DNA of 64,000 nucleotides, from the NCBI RefSeq assembly GCF_029784135.1, contig NC_073746.1:103060515-103124514 (forward strand), in the 5' to 3' direction. The translations under genes were made by a program, and so were the position numbers. Below are positions 10,330 to 20,854 of the stretch, piece by piece. The notes beneath the pieces are model-generated. The model did no database searches, was not told the origin of the DNA, and was given only the letters and a program-made list of their open reading frames with translations. The DNA comes from Toxorhynchites rutilus septentrionalis. Lineage: Eukaryota; Arthropoda; Insecta; Diptera; Culicidae. Each line of letters starts with the position of its first letter. The stretch's first letter is position 1.

Positions 10330-11260
10330 TTCGATTAGATTCAGTGAGAAGAAATTGGAGATTGTATATAATCGCCCTTTATTGGTTTCAAAAATTCTGT
10401 TCGGTATGGAATTAACGAAATTTTCAAGCGTTGCAGCAGCGATGGACTTTCAGGATTCTCTCACGGCAGCTTCTAGTTTCCGAACTGATCTGTACTGCCT
10501 TCCACCGCTGCACACACACCGTGCAAGAATTCTTCAAAGGTTCTCTATTGGATTTAGGTCTGGACTCTGTGCTGGCCAGGCCAAGACCTTGCTGTCTCGC
10601 TTCGAAAACCACTGCATACTTCTCTTTCTGACATAGATGGCTGCATTGTCTTGCTGAAAAAGGGAAGTCTTCAGACATACACTCCTCGGTTAATGGTACA
10701 AGACAGTCCAGTAATTCCACGTACTTTTCTGATTTCATCCTGGTTGAAATTGAAGCAAGAGGAGTTTTGCATGACGTAAAAAAACACCCCAAATCATGAA
10801 TGTTCCACCTCCAAAGTTTCGGCTCAGCTTGACCTCGGGTTCCTTCCTCAAATCATGATAGCAGTATGCACAACAATCAGGGCCATCTAGATTGAACTTC
10901 TTTTCACCCGAAAATACAACGTTATCCCATTCATTTCACCATGCCATATGCTTTTTGACGAAATTCAATCGGGCCTGAATATGTGCGGGAGTAAGATTCG
11001 GTTTCTTGGCTTTTTTAGTGTGCTTCAAGTAACCAGATTCCCGCAATATTTGTGCAATGTGCTCATTGGTAATCGAGAGTTCAAGTTCCTTCTTAATTTC
11101 TGGCACATTGAACTTACCAGATCCGGCCTGCTTCAGAATTCGTTTCCTGTCACGATTGCTTATTTTGGTATTTTCTTCTTAACGCTATATTTTTCACCAT
11201 TCTTCAACACATTTCGAATCGATGTTTCGGGTCTGTTTACTCTCTTTACTATTATCCGGT
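10330..11260 (-). pseudogene. Tc1-type (DD34E) transposase pseudogene
   Basis: Minus strand, several frames. The order is a Tc1 N-terminal HTH-like part, KPNLTPAHIQARL, the first catalytic block as VVFSGEKKFNLDGPD (Asp changed to Gly), FGGGTFMIWG, FQQDNAAIYV with the second Asp, and WPAQSPDLNPIENL with the Glu. I count 34 residues between the second Asp and the Glu, hence DD34E. Stops and frameshifts separate the blocks. Terminal repeats were not identified. It abuts the right end of the H2A element. Confidence 0.8.
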
Positions 11261-11868
11261 TACTCATACCACTCATCGGCATTATTCACCACAGATCAAC
11301 GAATTGCAAGCATCAACCAAAGTATATATGTAGAATAGAAGGTAAGGGATATTTTCTGTGTTACACACGCATGTGTTACACACACAACGAAGTTAGTAAT
11401 TGAAAATTCCTCAATTTGTTCGATGTTCTGAAGTTTTTTCAATATTTCTCGATTTTAAAAGTTCTAAAAATCATGAAAGGTAACAAAATTGCAAGTCGAG
11501 TCGAGGCTTTATGTGATTTTTTATCGATTTCATACTGAAGAGTTTTTGTTTACTTCAGCAAAATGTTGAAGTATCACGTCCCGCGATGTCGAAACAGAAT
11601 AATTTCGAATGAGATAAACTAATCGGAGATATTTTCAGCTATCCTATGCATTCGCTCCTTGGATCAGGAACGGGAACGACACTGCATCGATATAACCTCT
11701 CCACGTACTCGTTTATCGATTTTGCATTATTTCTATAGTACGGGGCATCTATTGCAATTAATAAAATGTTACTTTTCATTAGATAAACAATTGAATAACT
11801 GTAAAATGTTAAGCGTTATCTAAACGCTCTAACTACCTCGTTTTGATTGGCCCGATTTACGGTTTCAT

Positions 11869-12469
11869 AACCAAGCAGCCTTGGGGAAATCGGCATTGCA
11901 AATACATGAAAGTATGCGGACTTTTGTTCTCACCGAAATGTGTTCCCTAACAGAGATTTCTAAACCAAGCAGTGTTGGAGTAATCGTCATTGCAAATAAA
12001 TGAAAGTTGGGGTGTTTCCCGACTGAAATGTGTTTCCCAACACAGACTTCAAATCCATGGAGCATGGGGAAATTGACATTGCAAATTCATGCAAGTCGGG
12101 GGTGTTTTTGTTCCGACCGAAATGTGTTTCCCCAACACAGACTTCAAATCCATAGAGCGTGGGGAGATTGACATTGCAAATTCATGCAAGTCGGGGGCAT
12201 TTTTGTTCCGACTGAAATGTGTTTTCCTAACACAGACTTCAAATCCAAGGAGCGTGGGGAAATTGGCATTGGAAATACATGCCAGTCGGGGGCATTTTTG
12301 TTCTGGCTGAAATGTGTTTCCCCAACACAGACTTCAGAACCAAGGTGTCTGAGGAAATTGGCATTGCAAATTCATGCTAGTCAGGGGTATTTTTGCTCCG
12401 ACTGAAATGTGTTTACCTTATACAGGCTTTAAAACCAAGGTGTCTGGGGAAATCGGCATTGCAAATACA
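11869..12469 (+). repeat. Tandem array, about 95-bp unit, 6-7 copies
   Basis: Units begin aaaccaagcag/aaatccaagg at about 11869, 11962, 12051, 12146, 12241, 12337 and 12431. Each carries ggggaaatcggcattgcaaat, catg(c/a)aagt, ggggg.attttTgttc, aatgtgtttcc and aacacagacttc. Open frames through it encode repeated peptides on both strands but begin and stop arbitrarily. The seventh unit is split by the MITE at 12470. Confidence 0.9.
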
Positions 12470-12668
12470 GTAGAACCCCGATTTTTCCCGATATAGTCTG
12501 GCTGGGTAACCGCGAATAACGAAAATCGCGGGTAACCACACCGGTCAGATAATATTTATGTTATGACCAAAACAAAAGAGCAAGCGCCTACGTCTCACTG
12601 ACAAATTTTGGGAAGCTGTATAGAATTACTATGGAACTCACTTTCGCGGAAAATCGGGGTTCCACTAT
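12470..12668. mobile_element. Pogo-like MITE
   Basis: The ends cagtagaaccccgatttttc and aatcggggttccacta are inverted repeats of the pogo/Tigger type (CAGTRGAACCCCGATT), flanked by TA on both sides. It is 199 bp with no coding content. It sits inside the seventh 95-bp unit and would have been mobilised by a pogo transposase elsewhere. Confidence 0.75.
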
Positions 12669-12842
12669 AAATAACAACTGCGAGTATGAATACTCGCTAG
12701 CCAAAACCAAAACAAAAGAGCAAGCGCCTACGTCTCACTGACAAATTTTGGGAAGCTGTATAGAATTACTATGGAACTCACTTTCGCGGAAAATCGGGGT
12801 TCCACTATAAATAACAACTGCGAGTATGAATACTCGCTAGCC
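12566..12842 (+). repeat. Exact 140-bp tandem duplication
   Basis: Positions 12566-12702 recur without visible change at 12706-12842 (period 140). The unit comprises the right half of the pogo-like MITE plus 30 bp of array flank ending tactcgctagcc. Identity implies recent duplication or an assembly artefact. Confidence 0.9.
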
Positions 12843-13711
12843 TTTGTGCAAACCAGAATATGTTTCCTTAACGCGGCCTTGTAAACTTAAGAACCTGAAA
12901 AAAATCGTGCAGACATTAGAGGCGAATAAACATTCAAGTTTAAAGCCTCTATAGTATAAAAAGTAGAAGTTGAAGTTGTTAATTCAAGCCGGAGGTACTT
13001 CTGCACCCGTATGTTTTTTTTTTTTTTGCACTCCGAAAAGTGTTTTCCTAACACGGATTACAAAAGCGGGTACGAACACAATGCTTGGCGCGTTTATTCA
13101 AGATTTCATTGAAGGATATGCCTTGATATCTTCTGCTCACTGAAATTCTGACACTGAGTGCCTGAAGTTCATCAAATCAAGTAAATTCGCGATTCGAGAA
13201 GTACGTACACTTGAGAGATGCAAACTTCAGAGGAAAATGTAAAATAAAAGAATCGTTTGACAATTCTTCCGTTCACATATTTTTTCCTAGGTATCATAAC
13301 AAACGTAAAAGGACTGTCATTAAAATTACTTGTAACGAAGGACATAATTTATCACGATGCATGAATTGACCTTACATGGCATTTATTCAATTTCTTTATT
13401 CACAAAGCAAATATATTGAATTCGATTGAATTCAGAAATTGTTTAATTAATACAAACCAATGAGCACTAGCTAAGCTAGTCCCACGTCAACCTTGCGGTT
13501 ATATCAGAGATATAATCCACCCATTTTTTTTAGACAGTTCTTGTGTGAGAATTTAAAAAACTAAAAAATATTTGAATTTATAAGGATTCGATCGATGGTT
13601 TATTATTATTTTTTGCTTTTTTTCTTTGCTTACTACACATGAACAAAGCAGGTAGTAGACATCCTTCTTATTCTACGTACTTTGAGCATCAACAACTGTT
13701 TTGCGTACTAA

Positions 13712-14560
13712 AGCGGCCCATACATCTACAATAATATTGCACAACATAGGTGGTTGTGAAATAATATTGAGGATGTGTTTCAGATATTGAAATGTTGTGC
13801 AATATATTGTATGATATCAAAAAATTTAGATATTTACTATGCAACGCTTACAATATTTCATGATCTATGTGTGACGTTGTGCAATATGGTGTCAGTTAAT
13901 GTCAAAGCTCATGTTTACAATTACATCGTCTCGGGTGTAAAGTGAGTGTCATCCTAAAAAAATTCACAGACTGTTTTTCGAGGACGCGTGTGTCGCGATG
14001 GCCATCAAAAACGCCGACGGGGATTTTATTATCGAGTTTATTGAGACTAATCGTTCCCTTCCGGCATTATGGGATATCAAGTGTCAAGTTCCAATTTTTG
14101 TTGTTTCTATTTATCTTTTTTACTATGTTATATTCTTATATTATATTGGATCCCTTAAAAGAAATACTATTTTCACTGGGATCCATTCATCTTTGCTTTA
14201 CATGTTATTGTCCGCTCACCTCGTACCTAAAAATCTTGTTTTGTCCTGCGGAATTGTAAATTGTCTTAAAAAAAATTTTTTCAGCAAAAAATAATTGGTG
14301 CCCAACTCTAGGATTCTCGAATAAGAGTTTCTTCGAGATGGGGGTGAGTAGAGGGAAAAAAACGAGTACTTGCGATGAAATATTGAACGTCAGTAGCCAG
14401 CCTTGCACAATATTCAGGACCGACTTCAATATCATCCCCAAATGATTCAATTTCATTGCACAAATATGACTGTGACGCCATAATATTGTACGTCTGTGGA
14501 CAACCTTCAATAATAATGCCAATAAATTCGTTCAATAGTATTGTGCGTGTATGGGGCGCT
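13712..14560 (+). mobile_element. Non-autonomous PIF/Harbinger-like element with MADF-like fragment
   Basis: The ends agcggcccataca and tgtatggggcgct are inverted repeats and are flanked by TAA on both sides, the TWA-type 3-bp duplication of PIF/Harbinger. From 13998 the plus strand reads DFIIEFIETNRSLPALWDIK, the start of a MADF domain, the DNA-binding domain of the accessory protein of many Harbinger elements. It then degenerates into AT-rich sequence. No DDE nuclease is visible. A further open stretch on the minus strand (14308-14535) is unrecognised. Confidence 0.65.
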
Positions 14561-16655
14561 TAAGCCAACAACAAAACTGAAATGACAGTTTACCAAGGTT
14601 TTTGGTGTCATAGGCATGCCAGTCGCGTATATTCAAGTGTGTGTTTAAACGAATATCCCTCCACAAAATGGATTTTTTCCTCCTATTAAAGGAATACGCA
14701 GTTTTCGAATCAAATGATTGTAGCTCTAAACTATACACCCGACGACCAATCAAATATAGTTGTGAAGAACAATACTCGTTTATTTGAGGACTTAGAAAAA
14801 ATAGCTTGTGTTTAAACGAATTTTCTTCGCTGTTTAATTGGGAGTGTATGTCATTTCCGGTGATTTGGGAATTGATTCACTGCAAAACATAGAGGATCCG
14901 TTAACGACCATGGGGGTTGGTTTAGAACTACCTATTTTGAAAATGTCGAAAAAATGGACCTCCGATTTGGCCTCTGTTTACCACTTTTTTAACACTAATG
15001 AACTACACCGACCAGTAGAAATCATAGATAAAGAGTTATACTATACATTTCATTGCCGAAGTGGCCAAAAACCATGAATGTCATGTGATAAATAGCCGTT
15101 GCAATTTAGGAAGTCGGGTCAGGTTCATCTTCTCCTCTGTTATTCTCGATTAGAAACGAGTCAAATTGTCGTCATTTGAGGGTGCTTTAAATTATGTACC
15201 CCAATATAAAAAATATAAAAAGTCGACAATCTTCAAATGTTTCCAAGCGCTTATAGTGAGATCATGAGGGATTAGCATCGAGTTGGGTTGTTAAAGCAGA
15301 AATTTTCAAACGCATCGATATTCTAATCAATGGTTCAATCGTTCGACTATAAAGTTCCCGAGTAGCGCTAGGAGGAGTTATTTTACTACCAGTTTGTATA
15401 AAGTTATTAATTATTATGGAACTCCCAAAAGTAATTATGATCGGGTTGCGAAAACCCAATCACAAAAAAAATAGTTTCTGCATGCTACATGAACAAATTG
15501 AAAATCTTTCAGAAACTGTTTGTGTACAATAGAAAACCCAGTCAAAACCGACAGAGTCGAGGAGGTGGGAATGGCATTGTTGATTTTTAGAATCGAAAAA
15601 ATTCATTCCGCCTTCTCGTGATAATCAACAAGAGAACGATACCAACCAATGAACGTAACAGTCGATTGAATCTAAAACATCTCGTTTGAATCATACTTCA
15701 GACGATTGAAAACCATAAAAAGATTACTTCAACACAAGACTGTGTGCGGGTGTGCTGTGGGTTGGAGATTATTGTATTTACATTACAGGCTAAAGGCACA
15801 TTTCGTAACATTATACCAACGATGTTACCTGAATTTGATAACTGCTTATTCATATTGCCAATTACGCCTTGCTGCTCAGCGGCGTCCATTTTCCCGAAAT
15901 CCGATCGGAGCTAGGTATTAGCAGTCGACGGCTAGAAAAGAACATAATACTTCTTCACTGTCTGTCGGTTAATTTATCCACGTTGTGTTCCCCACCAGGC
16001 ATACAGTGTACATTACTGCGGAACAAATCCAATAGGCTACACGATAAATATATTTTCCCAACCTCCCGCCGCCGCCGTTCAGCCCGAAGCCGACATATTT
16101 AATCCTGGCTGAAACCTCAACAGCATGCTAAAGTCCCATGTTTCGCCAATTTCTGCAGTTCGCTGTTTCGGTTTTTATTTGTCTCGAATTTTCACTCCCA
16201 TTATATTAGTTCACCCCAACCGAAACTACCACCCCATTAATCGTCCATCGGTTTATCAACGGTTAGATCACCCGACTGGAAGAATGTCATTTCCAATGCT
16301 GGAGGAAGTGTTTTCAAGTGATATTAATTGAGAAAATTTTAGCTTCCCACACACCACCAGAAGGTCACAATGCTGCAGCAGTCATGCAAAAGGGAAACGG
16401 GGAAAACATAATTTTTGCGTGGATACGATAGCACTCACTGTCCGCCGCCGGTCGGAACCGGACGAAACACTGAAAGTCGGAAGAAATTGCACGTGAGGTT
16501 TGACTACGAGGGTACAATAATACCTACATCTGACCGATTTGAATCACAAGAGGGGAAATACTTTCTAGCAATGTGCACAAGAATCGGGTCCGACTGACAT
16601 TGCTATCAGCTATAAATTTTTCGAGAAAATTTTCTCGTTTCTGGCGGGGGAAAAC
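14561..16655. other. No supported gene
   Basis: AT-rich to 15.9 kb, more balanced from 15.9 to 16.6 kb, and mostly single-copy within the window. A direct repeat gtgtttaaacgaat occurs at about 14641 and 14809. Open frames of 60-79 codons show no family features. Confidence 0.4.
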
Positions 16656-16657
16656 TA

Positions 16658-17588
16658 AAGGGTGTGTCACATCAAATTGCATCACGGAAAAAAAAAACCA
16701 ATAAGCTGAATTTGTCAAGTTCATTCGTCCAGCGGACCAAGCAGCGGGAGGGCCTGCGTACATACAAGGTTCAGAAGGTTCCTAACCGCGACGAAAGGCA
16801 AAACATGGTGGGGAAGACGCGAGCCCGGAAGCTGTACACCGAAATGCTGAAGAACCCGCTTGCCTGGTAATGGACGACGAAACCTACGTAAACCTACAAA
16901 GCGGACTTTCGTCAGCTGCCGGGCCTGTTGTTCTTCTCCGCAGAGGACAAATTCAGCGTTCCGGAGGAGATTCGCAAGCAGAAACTATCCAAGTTTGCCA
17001 AAAAGTACATGGTGTGGCAAGCGATCTGCTCTTGCGGAAAGCGGAGCGCACCCTTCGTGATGCCCGGCACGGTAAACGGGCAGGTTTACCTTAAGGAGTG
17101 CCTACAGAAGCGCTTACTACCACTATTGAAGCAGCACGAGGGCCCGACCATCTTCTGGCCGGATCTCGCTTCGTGCCACTGTTCAAAGGACGTGTTGGAG
17201 TGGTACGAAGCCAACGGGGTCACCTTCGTGCCAAAGGAAATGAACCCGCCCAACGTGCCGGAGCTTCGCCCAATAGAGAAATATTGGGCGATTATGAAGC
17301 AGGCCCTCCGGAAGAACCCAAAAGTTGTCAAATCGGAGGCGGACCTCAAGAGAAAATTGATTTCTGTTCAAAAAAAAACTACAACCTGACGTTGTACAGA
17401 ACCTTATGGACGGGGTAAAGAGGAAGGTGCGAACATACGGGCTTGGGCTCGAAGTATGAATAAAAAGAAAATGCCAAAAGTTGTTTAATAGTTTTTATTT
17501 TACTGTCTAAAATTTTCAAAAGGATCGGTCTACTGGGCGAATTTCTACAGCGTTTTTTCCGTGATGCAATTTGATGTGACACACCCTT
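16658..17588 (+). mobile_element. DD37E Tc1/mariner element (ITmD37E-like), copy 1, deleted
   Basis: Bounded by inverted repeats starting AAGGGTGTGTCACATC and ending GATGTGACACACCCTT, each next to TA. It is 931 bp against 1296-1299 bp for the full copies. About 350 bp is missing just inside the left inverted repeat, so the transposase promoter region and N-terminal DNA-binding half are gone. Confidence 0.92.
16695..17459 (+). pseudogene. DD37E transposase pseudogene, copy 1
   Basis: It begins at NKLNLSSSFVQRT (about residue 89 of the intact protein). It shifts frame at the catalytic block, where a duplicated aaacctac disrupts MDDETYV, and continues with FFSAEDKFSV, FWPDLASCHCSKD and LRPIEKYW. 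A poly-A slip in VQKK shifts frame again before YGLGLEV. The second Asp and the Glu are still present. Confidence 0.9.
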
Positions 17589-17773
17589 TATTGCACAACT
17601 TCATTGAAAGCCTTTTTTTCTGGGTTTGATATGAAAGAGAAAGTATCGGACTTAAAAAATGCACCAAGCAATGTTTAAAAAAATATAAATCCATAAACTT
17701 GACACTTTGACGTCCGCTCGTCTCGTGAAAAATTCTTCGCTTGGCAACCTCCAAGTTTTGTTCAGAAGCAGGT

Positions 17774-18029
17774 TCTTTTTCTTGAATGGCGTTAACGTTC
17801 CCTGTGGAACTTTTGCCGTCTCAACGTATGCATTAACTAGCGTCATTTATTAATACTTAGTTGAGATTTCTTAAGCCAAATAACACGCCTTGAATGTATT
17901 CCTAGGGGCAAGCTCTAGAATATGCGTGAAGGAAATTTCTCTGACGAAAAATCCCCCGGCCAGAACGGGAATCGAACCCGAATACCCGGCATGATAATGT
18001 GAGACGCTAACCACTCGGCCACGGTGCAC
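17774..18029 (-). mobile_element. SINE A with 12-bp target duplication
   Basis: On the minus strand it runs from gtgcaccgtggccgagtgg (A-box-like), through a gggttcgattcccg B-box-like block, the SINE body (gcttgcccctaggaatac) and gccattcaagaaaaaga. It is flanked by tcagaagcaggt at 17762-17773 and 18030-18041. The tRNA-like head most resembles tRNA-Ser. RNA polymerase III transcription and LINE-supplied retroposition are the usual biology of such elements. Confidence 0.85.
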
Positions 18030-18041
18030 TCAGAAGCAGGT

Positions 18042-18858
18042 ACATGGTCTTTTATCCACAAATCGGACACTGGAAATCGAATGTTTCCAAAATGAAGACA
18101 TGTCTTCAATCCTGGCATGTCTGATTGTGAACGTGAACAGAAAAAGTGCATGAAGCGTTCAGTGCCTTCATTCTTTTGTTGCGCTTGGATTCATTATCAT
18201 TGGTGATGAAAAAATCATTGAAGATCGATGCTCACAGTGTTGGCCTCAAAGAAAAAATCCGGAAACATAAACCGTCAGATTGCTGGGCAATTCGGTGTCA
18301 GCGATACCTGATACGAAACTAGACAATATAGGGATCGATTGCGGACCAGTTTTCGGACCAGCTGCTGATTGGTAAATTCTAAAGGGTTGCTAATAAAATT
18401 AGAAAATACTCTTCTATATAATGTACTCATGATAAATACTCTCAAACTAGTTTTCATGACAAAGCGTCAATAAATATAAAAAAATATAATAAATTCAACA
18501 ACTTCGTTATACATCATCAAGCTCATAAACTTGAGAGTGCAAAATGAACCCGGCGCAGAATTCAGATACAAAAAACATCGCTTCTCACTTGTGTGATACC
18601 TGCCTCATTTTATACACACGAATCAAATTCTAGCGCCCCTTTTGTCTTCGCTTGTTCTAAGTTAAGAATAAAAACAACAGCGCGTCTCCATACCAACCGT
18701 ATGCGCTTGTATTATGAAAAATCACTCAGCAGAGAAAGCAAAGCAGACATAGCAGATTCGAGCGTGGTTCAAAACTGGGTATATGAAACGGTGTAAAAAT
18801 ACGGTGCAGTAAGGATGTTTGAACCTTAAATCGAACGGAGTTCTCAACAAAACATTTC
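18042..18858. other. No supported gene
   Basis: The words cagattgctgggcaattcggtgtcagcga near 18278-18307 could be a relic of a transposase helix-turn-helix (QIAGQFGVS) but stand alone. The rest is AT-rich with nothing recognisable. Confidence 0.35.
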
Positions 18859-19214
18859 GGGCCTGATTCTCGAATAAACTTCACGGTGGAAACGAAATAA
18901 ACGGCACGCCACTGAACTATGTTTTACGAGTTAGTGAAGTTTCGAAGATAATAATGAGTTTCCAGGCAGAAGAGCACTTTTCAAAAAAAAAAACATTGAT
19001 GAAAATAAACTTCTTCGTATCAAACTGGTGTTCAATGTGAATGGAAAACTTTGTTCTCGTCATGTGGTATAATAATCTCATACAAAAATTTTATCTGAAG
19101 ATAATTTGATATTATAATGATAAGTTTTAGTGGGAAACTAATTTCATATCCAGATGTCATCGCGGATACATTTCATTTCGTTTCCACCGTGAAGTGTATT
19201 CGAGAATCAGGCCC
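18859..19214. mobile_element. MITE with 40-bp inverted ends
   Basis: The left end gggcctgattctcgaataaa with acttcacggtggaaacgaaat is repeated inverted at 19170-19214 (atttcgtttccaccgtgaag, tgtattcgagaatcaggccc). It is 356 bp and non-coding. Possible 3-bp ttc flanks are seen on both sides. The superfamily is not assigned. Confidence 0.8.
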
Positions 19215-19229
19215 TTCAGCTATGTTTCG

Positions 19230-19550
19230 GCACGCGTTGATTCGCCCGAGCGCATGTGTGCAAGTATAATATCAGACTATAGACTAGCTAATTGGCTTCA
19301 ATTTGATATGTTGATCCTCCGAATCGAACCAGTAGTTCGAAAGTTATGAGTTTTTGAAAAAAAAAAACTATTTCCGGAAAAAGGGGAAATGTTGAGTTTT
19401 CGGACCACCCTAAAATTGAAATGGGCACCCTAATAAAAAATAAAAAAAATACGAGTGTAATATTTTGTGAGAAGGAACAAAACTGTCAATTGTAACAACC
19501 ATATTGGTTTGGCATGGAATGGCTATATATATACAGCCATATATAGCGAT
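19230..19550 (+). repeat. Dispersed repeat also present at 56550-56800
   Basis: Shared blocks: ctagctaattggcttcaatttgatat, gatcctccgaatcg, gaccaccctaaaattgaa, gggcaccct, tttggcatggaatggct. The orientation is the same in both copies. It is non-coding and the family is unknown. DD37E copy 2 begins just to the right. Confidence 0.65.
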
Positions 19551-19556
19551 ATACTA

Positions 19557-20852
19557 AAGGGTGTGTCACATCAAATTGCATCACGGAAAAAACGTTGTAG
19601 AAATTCGCCCAGTAGACCGATCCTTTTGAAAATTTTAGACAGTAAAATAAAAACTATTAAACAACTTTTGGCATTTTCTTTTTATTCATACTTCGAGCCC
19701 AAGCCCGTATGCTCGCACCTTCCTCTTTACCCCGTCCATAAGGTTCTTTACAACGTCAGGTTGTAGTTTTTTTTTTTGAACAGAAATCCATTTTCTCTTG
19801 AAGTCCGCCTCCGATTTGACAACTTTTGGGTTCTTCCGGAGGGCCTGCTTCATAATCGTCCAATATTTCTCTATTGGGCGAAGCTCCGGCGCGTTGGGCG
19901 GGTTCATTTCCTTTGGCACGAAGGTGACCCCGTTGGCTTCGTACCACTCCAACACGTCCTTTGAATAGTGGCACGAAGCGAGATCCGGCCAGAAGATGGT
20001 CGAGCCCTCGTGCTGCTTCAATAGTGGTAGTAAGCGCTTCTGTAGGCACTCCTTAAGGTAAACCTGCCCGTTTACCGTGCCGGTCATCAGGAAGGGGGCG
20101 CTCCGCTTTCCGCAAGAGCAGATCGCTTGCCACACCATGTACTTTTTGGCAAACTTGGATAGTTTCTGCTTGCGAATCTCCTCCGGAACGCTGAATTTGT
20201 CCTCTGCGGAGAAGAACAACAGGCCCGGCAGCTGACGAAAGTCCGCTTTGACGTAGGTTTCGTCGTCCATTACCAGGCAATGCGGCTTCGTCAGCATTTC
20301 GGTGTACAGCTTCCGGGATCGCGTCTTCCCCACCATGTTTTGCCTTTCGTCGCGGTTAGGAGCCTTCTGAACCTTGTATGTACGCAGGCCCTCCCGCTGC
20401 TTGGTCCGCTGGACGAATGAACTTGACAAATTCAGCTTATTGGCGACATCCCGGACCGAACTTCTCGGATCACGTCTAAACTGCTTAACTACGCGCTTGT
20501 GATCTTTTTCACTGACGGAGCATCCATTTTTGCCGTTCTTCACCTTCCGGTCGATGGTTAGGTTCTCGAAGTATCGTTTTAGTACTCTGATGACCGTGGA
20601 TTGGACGATTCCCAGCATCTTACCGATGTCCCGATGTGACAACTCCGGATTCTCGAAATGAGTGCACAGGATTAATTTACGACGCTCTTTTTCGTTCGAC
20701 GACATTTTTCCAAATTTACGAAAAATTGACAGTGAAGCATGGCCAACGTGATCTATACACTCTTATCTTAAGCGAAAGCTGATGATATCATTCCTAAAAA
20801 TTAAATTTCTACAGCGTTTTTTCCGTGATGCAATTTGATGTGACACACCCTT
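19557..20852 (-). mobile_element. DD37E Tc1/mariner element, copy 2, complete
   Basis: 1296 bp. Its inverted ends (AAGGGTGTGTCACATCAAAT...) extend through aaattgcatcacggaaaaaacg and on to tagaaatt, nearly 50 bp on each side. A TA target duplication lies at 19555-19556 and 20853-20854. It encloses one full-length transposase frame. Both ends and the frame look intact, so this copy could be autonomous. Confidence 0.95.
19686..20705 (-). CDS. DD37E Tc1/mariner transposase, full length
   Basis: 339 residues. The enzyme would bind the element's inverted ends and cut and paste it into TA sites. The N-terminal two thirds of the first 125 residues form a paired-type DNA-binding region: an HTH around ELSHRDIGKMLGIVQSTV (about 21-38) and a second around SSVRDVANKLNLSSSFV (about 82-98). 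The catalytic triad is D148 (MDDETYVKADF), D241 (FWPDLASCHYSKD) and E279 (LRPIEKYW), with 37 residues between the last two, which defines DD37E. The start is the Met of MSSNEKERR, 147 bp inside the right end. It carries one extra Lys (VQKKKLQ) relative to copy 5, from a longer T-run. It differs from copy 5 at few residues. Confidence 0.93.
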   Translation of the reverse strand: MSSNEKERRKLILCTHFENPELSHRDIGKMLGIVQSTVIRVLKRYFENLTIDRKVKNGKNGCSVSEKDHKRVVKQFRRDPRSSVRDVANKLNLSSSFVQRTKQREGLRTYKVQKAPNRDERQNMVGKTRSRKLYTEMLTKPHCLVMDDETYVKADFRQLPGLLFFSAEDKFSVPEEIRKQKLSKFAKKYMVWQAICSCGKRSAPFLMTGTVNGQVYLKECLQKRLLPLLKQHEGSTIFWPDLASCHYSKDVLEWYEANGVTFVPKEMNPPNAPELRPIEKYWTIMKQALRKNPKVVKSEADFKRKWISVQKKKLQPDVVKNLMDGVKRKVRAYGLGLEV

Positions 20853-20854
20853 TA

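Larger units (their letters stand above)
11745..13490 (+). mobile_element. 95-bp-array element 1 (5'-truncated relative of the H2A element)
   Basis: From acggggcatctattgcaatt onward it is collinear with 51116-52252: the caattgaataactgt block, the gattggcccg CCAAT-like block, the 95-bp array, a shared 3' region (gattcgagaagtacgtacac, ttacttgtaacgaag) and the end tagtcccacgtcaa. The expected left TTGACGTRGGACTA end is absent, so the copy is 5'-truncated. A pogo-like MITE and a 140-bp duplication interrupt it. A t-agaggcgaataaac...gtttaaagcctct word occurs at 12919-12952. Confidence 0.6.

Noticed and set aside
12089..12405. Open frames with repeated MQVGG/TQTSNP-like peptides, also on the minus strand and at 51497-51795
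   Set aside because: The periodicity comes from the 95-bp tandem array. Frames exist on both strands and start and stop arbitrarily.
11745..13490. A left TTGACGTRGGACTA end for array element 1
   Set aside because: No such motif occurs between 11.3 and 11.75 kb, so it is described as truncated.
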